Shown piece by piece: positions 9,578 to 17,385 of a stretch of DNA of 64,000 nucleotides. Location of the stretch: the NCBI RefSeq assembly GCF_018069565.1, contig NZ_JAGPNL010000002.1:62001-126000 (forward strand), read 5' to 3'. A model generated the notes under the pieces. The model was not told where the DNA came from and did not search any database. It worked only from the letters and a program-made list of their open reading frames with translations. The first letter of the stretch is position 1; each line of letters starts with the position of its first letter. The DNA comes from Streptomyces tagetis (GTDB lineage Bacteria; Actinomycetota; Actinomycetes; Streptomycetales; Streptomycetaceae). Position numbers and translations under genes: made by a program.

Positions 9578-12363
9578 CCGATGCTCTCCTCGATGGAGCT
9601 GCCGAGCCGGTCGACGAACCACGGGCGTACCGAGACGTCGTCGGAGACGATGCGGGCGGGGTGGAACCCGTGCCGGACGGCCAGGTCCCGGGCGGCCAGC
9701 ACGCCCGTCGTGCTCAGCCCGCCGTACGACGGGCTCGGCGTGCCGGGCTCGAAGCCGAGCAGGATGGTCTCGGCCAGGCACGAGTAGAGGACCCCCGGCG
9801 GCAGGGTGATGCCGGGGAAGTGCGGGGTCTGCGGCCCGGGGAGCTGGATGCGCCCGCCCGAGACCAGGGTGACGTGCGGCAGGGCGGCGACCGCCGGGTG
9901 GACGTCGCCGGGGACGGCGAGGTCGCACACCAGCACCTTGCGGTCGGCGGCCAGGTGGCCGGGGAGGACGACGGGTTCGGCGGAGTTGGTGGCGCCGACC
10001 ACGACGGAGCAGTCCCGCAGCGCCGCCAGGTCCTCCGCGACCTCGACCTCGGTCGTCGCGCCGACGCGCTCGGCGAGCGCGGCGAGCCGCCGCGCCGATC
10101 CGGGCCGGCCGACCAGCACCAGCGAGGCGCAGTGCGGGGCGATGAGTTCCGCCATCACCGAGCCGATGTTGCCGATGCCGCCGACGAGGCCGACCCGCCG
10201 CTCCCCGGCCCCCGACTCCGCCAGCGTGAGGCGGAGCAGGTCGTGGGCGCAGGCGCCGGTCAGCGAGTTGCCCGAGGTGACCCGGACGTCGCTCTCGACC
10301 ACGTCCCGCGCGGCGTTGGTGACGATCGAGGTGTGCCCGCCGAGCCCGACGACGCCGGCGCCGAGGCCGACGGCCAGTTCCACCGCGTCCAGCACGGTCC
10401 GCCGGAGCCAGGGGCCGTGGCCCGCCCGCAGCGCCGCGTTGGCCTGCGCGGCGGTGAAGGGGACCGCCACCATGATCACCTCGACGCTCCCGCCCGCCTC
10501 GGAGCGGACGTGGTGCCGGACCACCTCGAACGGGTCCAGCTCCCCCTGGATGCGGTCGAGGGCGGCCGTGCACCGCGCCTTTGACCAGGACGCCAGCTCC
10601 GGCGCCATCGCCCCCAGGGTGCCCGGCACGTCCAGGTTGGCGAGGAACGCCACCCGCGGTACGCCGTCCGGGCGGCCGGGGCCTCGGGGGCAGGGGTCCC
10701 GGCGGCCGATGTCCGGGCGGCCCGGGTCCGGACGCCCCGCGCCCGCCGGGGCGGGCCGGTCGCCGCGGGGGCGCGGGACGTGCCGGGGCGGCTGCCACGG
10801 CTGCGCCGGCGGCACCGTCAGGTGCTCCAGCAGGGTCGCGTACTCCCCGTTCGCCAGGACCCCGGCGACCTCGTCGAACGCGGCGCCGACCCGCTCGATG
10901 TCGTCCGCCCCGATCAGCGCCGACGGCTGGACGCGCACGGTGGTCGGCGCCGAGAGGGTCGGCAGCACCCTGATCCGGTGGGTGTGCAGCATCCGCCCGG
11001 CGATCAGGTAGCCGAGCGACTCGGAGTCGAACACCTCGCGCAGCAGCCCGGATGCGGGGGCCGGCAGGCGGAACTCGACCCCGAGGAGCAGCCCGCGCCC
11101 CCGGACCTCGGCGACGGCCTCCGGCCACCGGGCGGCCACCCTAGCCAGCCGGTCGCGCAGCAGCGCCCCCGCGGCGGTGATCCGGTCCCGGTAGGCGACG
11201 GAGAGGCCGAGCGCGGCCGTCGCGACGCGCGCGGAGAAGTCGTCGTCGGCGAAGGTCGAGGTGTGGTGCCGGCCGAACTCCGGTACGTACCGGTCCTCCG
11301 CGACCAGCAGCGCCGACACCTTGGCCAGTCCGCCGCCCAGCGACTTGGAGAACAGGTAGTAGTCGGCCCGCACCCCGGACGCCTCGGAGGCGAGGAAGGG
11401 TCCCGTACGTCCCATGCCGCACTGGATCTCGTCGAAGACGAGCGCCGCCCCGTGCCGGTCGGCCAGCTCCCGCAGCGCGGCCAGCGTCGCGGCCGGCACC
11501 TCGCGCACCCCGGACTCGCCCTGCACCGGCTCCGCGAAGCAGGCGGCGACCGGGGAGAGGTACCGCTCGGCGGAGTGCGGGACCCCGTCGCGCCCGAGGA
11601 CGACCGAGGGGACCGGGACGCGCTCCGCGTCCAGCGCGCCCACCACGGCCCCGGGCGCCCAGTCGTGCAGCCGGTGGTGCCGGGGGCCGGGCACGCGCAG
11701 GTCGTGGGGGACGTTGCCGCCGTGCGTGAGGGTGCCGGCGGCGGCCGTCTTGCCGTGGAAGGCGTTCCGCAGCGAGACGTACAGCGGGTCCCGCCGCCGC
11801 AGGACGGCGATCCGCTCCACGGCCCCGGCCAGCACCTCGGCGCAGGGCCGGCCGGCCGCCGGGCCGCTCGCGCAGGGGGCGGCGGCGAGCCCGTCCCGGC
11901 GCACCCGGCGCAGGGTCAGCTCCGTCTCCTCCTGTGCCGCGGCGAGCCGCCTGCGGTGCTCGACCGCCGCGTGCTTGACCGCCGCCTCCACCGCGTCGGC
12001 GCCCGTGCTGCCGAGGGTCACCACATAGCGCGCGCCGGTGGTGGCGCCGACGAGGTCCGACAGCCGCCGCGCCAGCACGGCCGCGCCGGGGCGGACGCTG
12101 CCCTGGGCGTTGAACGGGACGCCGTCCGCCAGGCAGCGCCGGGCCACCTCGACCAGCTCGGGGTGGTGGTGGCCGAACAGGGAGGAACCGGCGCCGCCGA
12201 CCAGGTCCAGCACGGGTTCGCCGGGCTCGCCGGACCCCTCGGACCGCTCCGGCGTGAGGTGGTCGCCCCGCCCGGTCAGATAGGTGACGTCCAGGCGCAA
12301 CGCCCGGAAGAGCCGGGCCAGTTCGGGCCGGGTGTGGCGCGCGAAGTCGGCGGGGCCGCTCAT
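9574..12363 (-). CDS. Class III aminotransferase fused to acyl-ACP reductase-like domain
   Basis: A 929-residue two-domain enzyme. Residues 1 to about 480 are a PLP-dependent class III aminotransferase: AEPVQGESGVREVP, VFDEIQCGMGRTG, the Schiff-base Lys340 in FSKSLGGGLAK, and TSTFADDDFSAR. A Pro/Gly/Arg-rich linker follows (about 527-566). The last 360 residues match the plan of cyanobacterial long-chain acyl-ACP reductase: GLGGHTSIVTN, TSGNSLTGA, the NADPH-binding GLVGGIGNIGSVMAELI, VVVGATNSAEP and CLAETILLGFEPG. One chain could therefore reduce an acyl-ACP to the aldehyde and transaminate it to a primary fatty amine. The fusion is inferred from motifs; each half is well supported. ATGA overlaps join it to both neighbours. 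Confidence 0.88.
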   Translation of the reverse strand: MSGPADFARHTRPELARLFRALRLDVTYLTGRGDHLTPERSEGSGEPGEPVLDLVGGAGSSLFGHHHPELVEVARRCLADGVPFNAQGSVRPGAAVLARRLSDLVGATTGARYVVTLGSTGADAVEAAVKHAAVEHRRRLAAAQEETELTLRRVRRDGLAAAPCASGPAAGRPCAEVLAGAVERIAVLRRRDPLYVSLRNAFHGKTAAAGTLTHGGNVPHDLRVPGPRHHRLHDWAPGAVVGALDAERVPVPSVVLGRDGVPHSAERYLSPVAACFAEPVQGESGVREVPAATLAALRELADRHGAALVFDEIQCGMGRTGPFLASEASGVRADYYLFSKSLGGGLAKVSALLVAEDRYVPEFGRHHTSTFADDDFSARVATAALGLSVAYRDRITAAGALLRDRLARVAARWPEAVAEVRGRGLLLGVEFRLPAPASGLLREVFDSESLGYLIAGRMLHTHRIRVLPTLSAPTTVRVQPSALIGADDIERVGAAFDEVAGVLANGEYATLLEHLTVPPAQPWQPPRHVPRPRGDRPAPAGAGRPDPGRPDIGRRDPCPRGPGRPDGVPRVAFLANLDVPGTLGAMAPELASWSKARCTAALDRIQGELDPFEVVRHHVRSEAGGSVEVIMVAVPFTAAQANAALRAGHGPWLRRTVLDAVELAVGLGAGVVGLGGHTSIVTNAARDVVESDVRVTSGNSLTGACAHDLLRLTLAESGAGERRVGLVGGIGNIGSVMAELIAPHCASLVLVGRPGSARRLAALAERVGATTEVEVAEDLAALRDCSVVVGATNSAEPVVLPGHLAADRKVLVCDLAVPGDVHPAVAALPHVTLVSGGRIQLPGPQTPHFPGITLPPGVLYSCLAETILLGFEPGTPSPSYGGLSTTGVLAARDLAVRHGFHPARIVSDDVSVRPWFVDRLGSSIEESIG

Positions 12364-12677
12364 CCGGCACGCTCCGCGCGCTCGGCGTGCGCCGGGTGCC
12401 CCGTCGGCTCCGCGTCCCCCTCGCGTCGGTTCCCGTCCCCCTCGCGCGCCGCCAGCGACGCCGAGACCTGGGCCGCCACGTCCCGCAGGGTGAGCATCGC
12501 CGCGGCCTGCTCGTCCGAGATCCGTACGTCGAACCGGTGCTCCAGCTCCACGATCAGGTCGAGCGACCGGACCGAGTCCAGGCCGTAGTCCAGCAGCGGG
12601 GTGTCGGGGTCCGGTCGGGGCACGTGCAGTCGGGTGCGGAACAGTTCGTCGACGACCGCGAAGACGTCGTGAGTCAT
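12360..12677 (-). CDS. Acyl carrier protein
   Basis: Carrier protein of 105 residues with the phosphopantetheine site DYGLDSVRSLDLIVELE (serine of DSV). The core is about 80 residues, followed by a charged Arg/Glu-rich tail of some 25 residues. The ATG at 12677 overlaps the PPTase stop (ATGA), and its own stop overlaps the aminotransferase-reductase start (ATGA). Being directly coupled to the reductase, it is the best candidate for the carrier of the fatty acyl chain that the reductase uses. Confidence 0.87.
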   Translation of the reverse strand: MTHDVFAVVDELFRTRLHVPRPDPDTPLLDYGLDSVRSLDLIVELEHRFDVRISDEQAAAMLTLRDVAAQVSASLAAREGDGNRREGDAEPTGHPAHAERAERAG

Positions 12678-13291
12678 GGCTTGCCATCCCCAATCAAGGC
12701 GAGGTGTGCAGGTCGGCGCCGGATCGCCAGGGCGAGTGAGTGGTCCGTCCGCGAGCGGGTCCACACCGGCACCGACCGGCCGCCGTACCGGGCCGTCAGC
12801 CGGCCGCCGGACCGGTTGAGCCCGATCCGCCAGAACGGGAGGCCGTCCGGCGTGTCTCCCGTGCCGCTCAGGGCCTTGAACGCCGCCTCCTTGGCGGCGA
12901 ACAGCTCGCGCGGCGGGTACGGTCCGGCCGGGGCGAGCAGCGTGCGCCGCTCCCGTTCGCCGAGCACGAACCGGGCCGTGCGCGCGGTCACGACCGCGTC
13001 CTCCACGTCGATCCCGACCGCCTCGGCCCCCGGCACCACCACCGCCACCGCCAGCCGCCCGGTGTGGGAGATGGAGCCGGGGAACCCCGGCGGGAACCGG
13101 GGCCGGCCGCCGGGGCCGCGGGGCACGGTCCGCTCGGTGGACCCCGCCGCCGCCAGCGCCTCGGCCGCCGCCGCCCGCCCGGCCGCGGACTGCTCGGCCG
13201 GACCGTGCGGCCACGGCACCGCCCGGACCCGTATCACCGCCCGTACGGCCGCGGTGCCCGGCGCCGCCGCCCGGTCCGGCCGGAGGTCCAC
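12674..13291 (-). CDS. 4'-phosphopantetheinyl transferase (Sfp/EntD-like)
   Basis: Enzyme of 205 residues that transfers phosphopantetheine from CoA to carrier-protein serines. Diagnostic motifs are GSISHTGRLAVAVV, the Mg-binding VGIDVED and the catalytic FAAKEAAFKAL. The GTG at 13291 with an upstream GAGGGA is the likely start. It sits between two carrier-protein genes of the same operon and is coupled to one of them, so it most likely activates the three local carriers. Confidence 0.92.
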   Translation of the reverse strand: MDLRPDRAAAPGTAAVRAVIRVRAVPWPHGPAEQSAAGRAAAAEALAAAGSTERTVPRGPGGRPRFPPGFPGSISHTGRLAVAVVVPGAEAVGIDVEDAVVTARTARFVLGERERRTLLAPAGPYPPRELFAAKEAAFKALSGTGDTPDGLPFWRIGLNRSGGRLTARYGGRSVPVWTRSRTDHSLALAIRRRPAHLALIGDGKP

Positions 13292-13301
13292 CGGCCGTCC
13301 C

Positions 13302-13556
13302 TCAGCCGCGCACGGCCACGACGTGGCCCGCCAGCGAGTCGATCGACCGCAGCACCTCCGGCCGGACCTCGTCGTCCCACTCGAAGGAGAACGTGTCCTC
13401 CATGGCGACCAGCAGCCTGACCAGTCCCGTGGAGGAGACCCCGGCGGCCCGCAGCGACCCCTCGTCCGGTGCGGCGTGGACGGGGTGCTCCGCTCCGAAC
13501 AGGTCGACGAGGAGTCCGCGGATGCGCTGCCGGACCGCGCTCACCGGATCAGACAC
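13302..13556 (-). CDS. Small acyl carrier protein
   Basis: An 84-residue carrier protein. The likely attachment serine is in RAAGVSSTGLVRLLVAMED, preceded by the usual helix 1 (VRQRIRGLLVDLFG) and followed by a short acidic stretch and a final helix. The attachment motif departs from the canonical DSL, so confidence is lower than for the other two carriers. The GTG start at 13556 overlaps the upstream hydrolase stop by 8 bases. Confidence 0.72.
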   Translation of the reverse strand: MSDPVSAVRQRIRGLLVDLFGAEHPVHAAPDEGSLRAAGVSSTGLVRLLVAMEDTFSFEWDDEVRPEVLRSIDSLAGHVVAVRG

Positions 13557-14415
13557 GGGACTCCGTCTCCTCCACGAACTTGCGGACGAGCCCCTGGAAC
13601 CCCTCGGGGTCGTCGAGGTAGGGCACGTGACCGGCGTTCGGCATGATCTGGCAGCGGGCGTCCGGGAAGAGCGCGGCCAGGTCGTGACCGCGTCCCGGGC
13701 TGAGCAGGATGTCGTCGTCGCCGAGCGCGATCAGCGTCGGCGCCGTCACCCGGCCGAGCAACGCGGGGTCCGGGTCGCCCTGTTGGGCGAGGGTCAGTCC
13801 GTTGACGAGCTGGTCGAGCGTGTTCATCGCCATGAAGCTCTCGCGCAGCCCGAGGAAGCCCGGGGTGCCGCCGTCCTCGTTCATCCGCCCGGAGATCACC
13901 TCGGGGTAGATCTGGTTGTACAGCGCGGCGATGCCCTCGCTCTTCAGCGTCACCAGCCAGGACCGGTTGAGCTGCCGGTGCCGGCGCATCCCGGTCAGGC
14001 CGAACACCGGTCCCGCCAGCACCAGTCCCCTGACCCGGTCCGGGTGGGCGAGGGCCACGTCCCGGGCGAGCTGTGTGGAGGCCGAGGTGCCGATCAGGTG
14101 GGCCGACTCGATCCCGAGGCCGTCCAGCAGTCCGACGACGTCGGCCGCGTGCTCCTCCCACGTCGGTTCCCGGTCGTGCCGCGAGGAGGCCCCGTGGTTG
14201 CACAGGTCGTACGTCACCACCCGGTGGTGCCCGGCCAGTTCCTCCGTGTACTCCCGCCAGAACGGGCTGGTCAGGAAGAAGTTGTTGAGGAAGACGAGCG
14301 CGGTGCCCGTGCCACGGGACTCGTGGTACAGCCCGACGCCGTCCCTGGTGCGGATACGGGGCGTGTCCTCGTGGTACGACAGATCCGTCCCCGGTTGTTC
14401 GTCATCGGCTGGCAT
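13549..14415 (-). CDS. Alpha/beta-fold hydrolase
   Basis: Hydrolase of 288 residues. It has the oxyanion region FLNNFFLTSPFWREY, the strand VVTYDLCNHGASS, the nucleophile elbow GTSAST in place of the usual GxSxG, the acid in LIALGDDDILL and the catalytic His in NAGHVPYLDDPE. The fold is that of the large homoserine-acetyltransferase/haloperoxidase-like group, so the reaction cannot be called; it may release product from a carrier or act as an acyltransferase. It overlaps the nitronate-monooxygenase-like gene by 14 bases and the small carrier gene by 8. Confidence 0.88.
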   Translation of the reverse strand: MPADDEQPGTDLSYHEDTPRIRTRDGVGLYHESRGTGTALVFLNNFFLTSPFWREYTEELAGHHRVVTYDLCNHGASSRHDREPTWEEHAADVVGLLDGLGIESAHLIGTSASTQLARDVALAHPDRVRGLVLAGPVFGLTGMRRHRQLNRSWLVTLKSEGIAALYNQIYPEVISGRMNEDGGTPGFLGLRESFMAMNTLDQLVNGLTLAQQGDPDPALLGRVTAPTLIALGDDDILLSPGRGHDLAALFPDARCQIMPNAGHVPYLDDPEGFQGLVRKFVEETESRV

Positions 14416-15406
14416 GGTTCCTACCCCCTGTGTCGTCGTTCACGGTCCCGGCCCGCGGCAGCACCCCCGCGAAGGCGGCCACGACCTCGGCCGCGGCGGC
14501 CTCGCGGGAGACGGCCCCGCAGGACAGTCCGCAGTACATGGCCATCTCCTCGATCCGGCCCGTGGTGGCGTCCGTCGGCACGGCGGCGCTGAACCGCGGC
14601 ACCAGATACGGCCGTCCCTCCACCACCGTGCGGCCGATGAACGTGGCGGCCCGGCCCGGTTCGGCGGTCGCGGCCGTCGCCAGCACGCGGTGCCGCCGGC
14701 CCGGCCACCCGATCGCGTACACGTCGGTGATCACCGTGTCGCTCGCGGCGGCGGCACCGACGGCCGCCTTGAACCGGGCGTGCGCCCGCGATTCGTGCGC
14801 GACGACGAAGGCGGTGCCCAGCAGGACGCCGTCGGCGCCGCGGGCCACGGCCCGAGCGGCCTCGGCGGGCGAGCCGATGCCGCCCGCGGCGACGAGAGGG
14901 GCGCCGGGCAGCCGCTCCCGCAGCGCCGCGACCAGGTCGTCGCGCCGCTCGGTGCCGAGCAGGTGGCCCCCGGCCTCGATCCCCTGGGCCACCACCACGG
15001 CACCCAGTCCGGCCGCGCGCACCCCGTCCGCCACGGTCCCCACCTGGACCACCGCGGCCCGGCCCAGCGCGCCGACCCGCTCCAGCACGGCGTCCGGGGG
15101 CGGGCCGAAGAACGACAGGTGCACCCGGTCCGGTGTCTCGTCGAGCACCTGCCGGACCTGCCGGACCAGCCCGTCCGGGCCGACCACCTCGGGGATCAGG
15201 TTCACCCCGACCGGCCGGCCGGTGCCGGCGGTGAGGCGGGCGAGCAGCGCGCTGAGCGCGTCACCGGTCAGCTTGTAGCCGCCGGCGCAGCCGACCGCGC
15301 CGGCCTCGGAGACCGCGCGGGCCAGTTCGGCGCCCGCGACCCCGCCCATGCCCGACTGGAGCAGGGCGACCCGCGCGCCGAGCACGTCCGTCAGGGCGCG
15401 GCGCAT
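14402..15406 (-). CDS. Nitronate monooxygenase-like flavoenzyme
   Basis: FMN-dependent TIM-barrel protein of 334 residues related to nitronate monooxygenase (2-nitropropane dioxygenase). It has QSGMGGVAGAELARAVSEAG at the N-terminus, VVAQGIEAGGHLLG with the catalytic-type His, PLVAAGGIGSPAEAARAVA, and GADGVLLGTAFVV for phosphate binding. The family oxidises alkyl nitronates, but relatives include FabK-type enoyl reductases and enzymes acting on hydroxylamine-type N. The ATG at 15406 abuts the aa:CP ligase stop (TGATG). Next to an AurF-like N-oxygenase, a role on an N-oxygenated intermediate is plausible; substrate unknown. Confidence 0.85.
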   Translation of the reverse strand: MRRALTDVLGARVALLQSGMGGVAGAELARAVSEAGAVGCAGGYKLTGDALSALLARLTAGTGRPVGVNLIPEVVGPDGLVRQVRQVLDETPDRVHLSFFGPPPDAVLERVGALGRAAVVQVGTVADGVRAAGLGAVVVAQGIEAGGHLLGTERRDDLVAALRERLPGAPLVAAGGIGSPAEAARAVARGADGVLLGTAFVVAHESRAHARFKAAVGAAAASDTVITDVYAIGWPGRRHRVLATAATAEPGRAATFIGRTVVEGRPYLVPRFSAAVPTDATTGRIEEMAMYCGLSCGAVSREAAAAEVVAAFAGVLPRAGTVNDDTGGRNHASR

Positions 15407-16230
15407 CAGCCCACTCCCTCGACGGCGGCGGTCGCCGCCTCCACGCCGCCGAACCGCTCGGTCAGCGTGTGCACCCAGCGCTCCAGCCCGAAGGCCAGAC
15501 AACTGGTGTGCGCCGTCGCGCCGCCCGCCCGGATGTCGCACCGCTCGCCGAAGAAGTTCCGGTGGTAGTTGACCGAGCCGATCGCCAGTCCGCCCACCAC
15601 GAACTCCTCCTTCACCGGGAAGAGCCGCTGCATCCGCGCCTTGCCGCCGTTCGGGTCGAAGAAGGGGTCGGTGGCGACCTCCGGTCGGACGTCGAGGCCG
15701 AGCGCGGAACAGAGGGTGACCACGGCCTCCTTGGCCCGCAGCAGGTGGCCCTTGGCGTCCTCCTCGGAGCCGACGCACACGATCTCCCGCATGGAGAAGC
15801 CGAGCAGCCGCTGGAGGCCGTCGAAGCGGTCCTCGTTGCGGAAGCAGGTGCCGACGGTGGTGCGGGTCGTCGTGGCGTCCAGCCGGGCACCGGCCAGGTC
15901 CGCGTAGAGCGGGTAGCACGCCGCCGAGGGCAGGGCGAACGCGGCCGGCTCCATCACCTCGGCCGGGACCCGCTCCAGCGGGCGGGACGCCCCGGCGAGC
16001 AGCGGGGCGACGCGCTCCGGCTCCAGCCGGGTGGCGGTGAGACCCAGGTGGGGGAAGTTGTCGTAGAAGTCGAACCGGTCCAGGTCCTGGCACCGCATCA
16101 GGAACGGGTACCGGAACTCCGGCGCGTCCCAGTCGGCGGCGAGGCGCAGGAACACCGCGTCGACGGCGCGCAGCAGCCGCAGTTGGGCACCGTCCAGGAC
16201 ACGCAGGCCGTTGTCGGTCGCCGTGGTCAT
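15406..16230 (-). CDS. Amino acid--[carrier protein] ligase (class II aaRS-like, SerRS-derived)
   Basis: A 274-residue catalytic-core-only relative of class II aminoacyl-tRNA synthetases, lacking a tRNA-binding arm. It shows a motif-2 arginine block TCFRNEDRFDGLQRLLGF and a motif-3 block CLAFGLERWVHTL. Cysteines in SAACYPLYADL and HTSCLAFGLER fit the zinc-site cysteines of aa:CP ligases. That family adenylates a small amino acid (Gly or Ala in studied cases) and loads it on a dedicated carrier protein instead of tRNA. Here the carrier gene is immediately upstream with an ATGA overlap, the classic arrangement. Which amino acid is used cannot be read by eye. Confidence 0.88.
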   Translation of the reverse strand: MTTATDNGLRVLDGAQLRLLRAVDAVFLRLAADWDAPEFRYPFLMRCQDLDRFDFYDNFPHLGLTATRLEPERVAPLLAGASRPLERVPAEVMEPAAFALPSAACYPLYADLAGARLDATTTRTTVGTCFRNEDRFDGLQRLLGFSMREIVCVGSEEDAKGHLLRAKEAVVTLCSALGLDVRPEVATDPFFDPNGGKARMQRLFPVKEEFVVGGLAIGSVNYHRNFFGERCDIRAGGATAHTSCLAFGLERWVHTLTERFGGVEAATAAVEGVG

Positions 16231-16472
16231 CGCGCCGCCTTCCGGTCGAAGAACCGGGCCTCGATCGCCGTGACGGTGCGGAAGTCGTCCACGGCCACGT
16301 CCTCCGGGTCGATGGGCTCGCCGGTCAGTTCCTCCAGCAGGAAGAGGAACTCGACGAAGGCCAGCGAGTTGATGGCCCGGCTGTCGATCAGGTCCAGGTC
16401 GTCGGATACCTCCGCGAGCCCGGGGTTGCGTCCGAGGATGAACTCACGGACGGTCTGCATCGGATGCGTCAT
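16227..16472 (-). CDS. Aminoacyl carrier protein partner of the aa:CP ligase
   Basis: An 81-residue carrier protein with the attachment serine in DSRAINSLAFVEFLFLLEEL and an acidic surface, as is usual for carriers. ATGA overlaps join it to the AurF-like gene before it and the ligase gene after it. Pairing with the amino acid:carrier-protein ligase makes it the probable holder of an activated amino acid, which the neighbouring transglutaminase-like protein could then transfer. Confidence 0.88.
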   Translation of the reverse strand: MTHPMQTVREFILGRNPGLAEVSDDLDLIDSRAINSLAFVEFLFLLEELTGEPIDPEDVAVDDFRTVTAIEARFFDRKAAR

Positions 16473-17347
16473 GGCAGGAGTTCCCTGCCGACGCCGGACC
16501 GGGAAAGGAACTTCCTCGTCCGTTTGAGGACCTCGTCGTGGGCCGCCACCCGCGCCGGGTGCTCCAGGGCGCGGCGGCGCAGCGCCAGCGGGTCCGGGAT
16601 GCCCGCGTCGCGGTAGGCCGCGGGGTTGTAGAGGGTGGCGATGCTGTACTGGAGGTACTTCTCCAGGTACTCGGCGACCACGGGCACCTCGTCGGGGTCG
16701 CGCCGGGCCACCTGTCCGAGCAGGTTGGTGAAGATCATCCGGCCGAAGGCGACGTGCCGGCTCTCGTCCTGGTGGTGCACCCGGTTGATCTCACGGGCGA
16801 TCTCCGGCAGCGTCCGGTCGGTCGCCATGTGGGCGTTGTAGTGGTCGACGATCTCCTCGAAGATCAGGATGCGCGCGAACACGACCAGCTCGCGGGCGAC
16901 GGGGGAGAGGTGGTCGACCGAGTCCGCCGTCAGCGAGGGCTGCGTCGGGTACAGCTTGCCGCCGTACCGCAGGCAGAACTGGGCGAAGAACCACATGTGC
17001 TCGTTCTCCTCGCCGATGAAGTGGTGCAGGAACTCGGAGACGTCGGCGTAGGGGCGCTCGTGGATGCGCATCACGACTTCGCTCATCAGCTCGCGGATGC
17101 CGTGGATGTTGAGGCTGAAGAAGTTGATCGCCTCGAACCGGGTCAGCGCGAGCTGCTGCGCGCGGGTGAGCCCGTCCCACATGGGGGTGCCGGCGAGCGT
17201 GGTGAGGCTCTCGCTCATCCACGGCTGCCCGGGGTCGATGGCGTCGGGCCAGTCGAACATCGTATAGGGGTTGTAATAGCCGGACTCGGCCAGATTCTCC
17301 AGCCTGTTCAGGTCGAGAACGATCGGCTCGACCTCGCGTACCGCCAT
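16469..17347 (-). CDS. AurF-like diiron N-oxygenase
   Basis: Ferritin-like diiron protein of 292 residues in the style of AurF (p-aminobenzoate N-oxygenase). Metal-ligand motifs are visible in order: FIGEENEHMWFF, FARILIFEEIVDHYN and HHQDESRHVAFGR, which gives the E-x2-H pattern twice plus the extra His. AurF-type enzymes oxidise amines to hydroxylamines and on to nitro groups, and diiron enzymes also act in azoxy formation. The ATG at 17347 has GGAGTG 5 bases upstream. In this operon the expected substrate is a fatty amine or a later N-containing intermediate. The exact oxidation state produced is an open question. Confidence 0.85.
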   Translation of the reverse strand: MAVREVEPIVLDLNRLENLAESGYYNPYTMFDWPDAIDPGQPWMSESLTTLAGTPMWDGLTRAQQLALTRFEAINFFSLNIHGIRELMSEVVMRIHERPYADVSEFLHHFIGEENEHMWFFAQFCLRYGGKLYPTQPSLTADSVDHLSPVARELVVFARILIFEEIVDHYNAHMATDRTLPEIAREINRVHHQDESRHVAFGRMIFTNLLGQVARRDPDEVPVVAEYLEKYLQYSIATLYNPAAYRDAGIPDPLALRRRALEHPARVAAHDEVLKRTRKFLSRSGVGRELLP

Positions 17348-17385
17348 TTTCACTCCAATGTCCCGGCGATGGCCGACTGTCGGAT

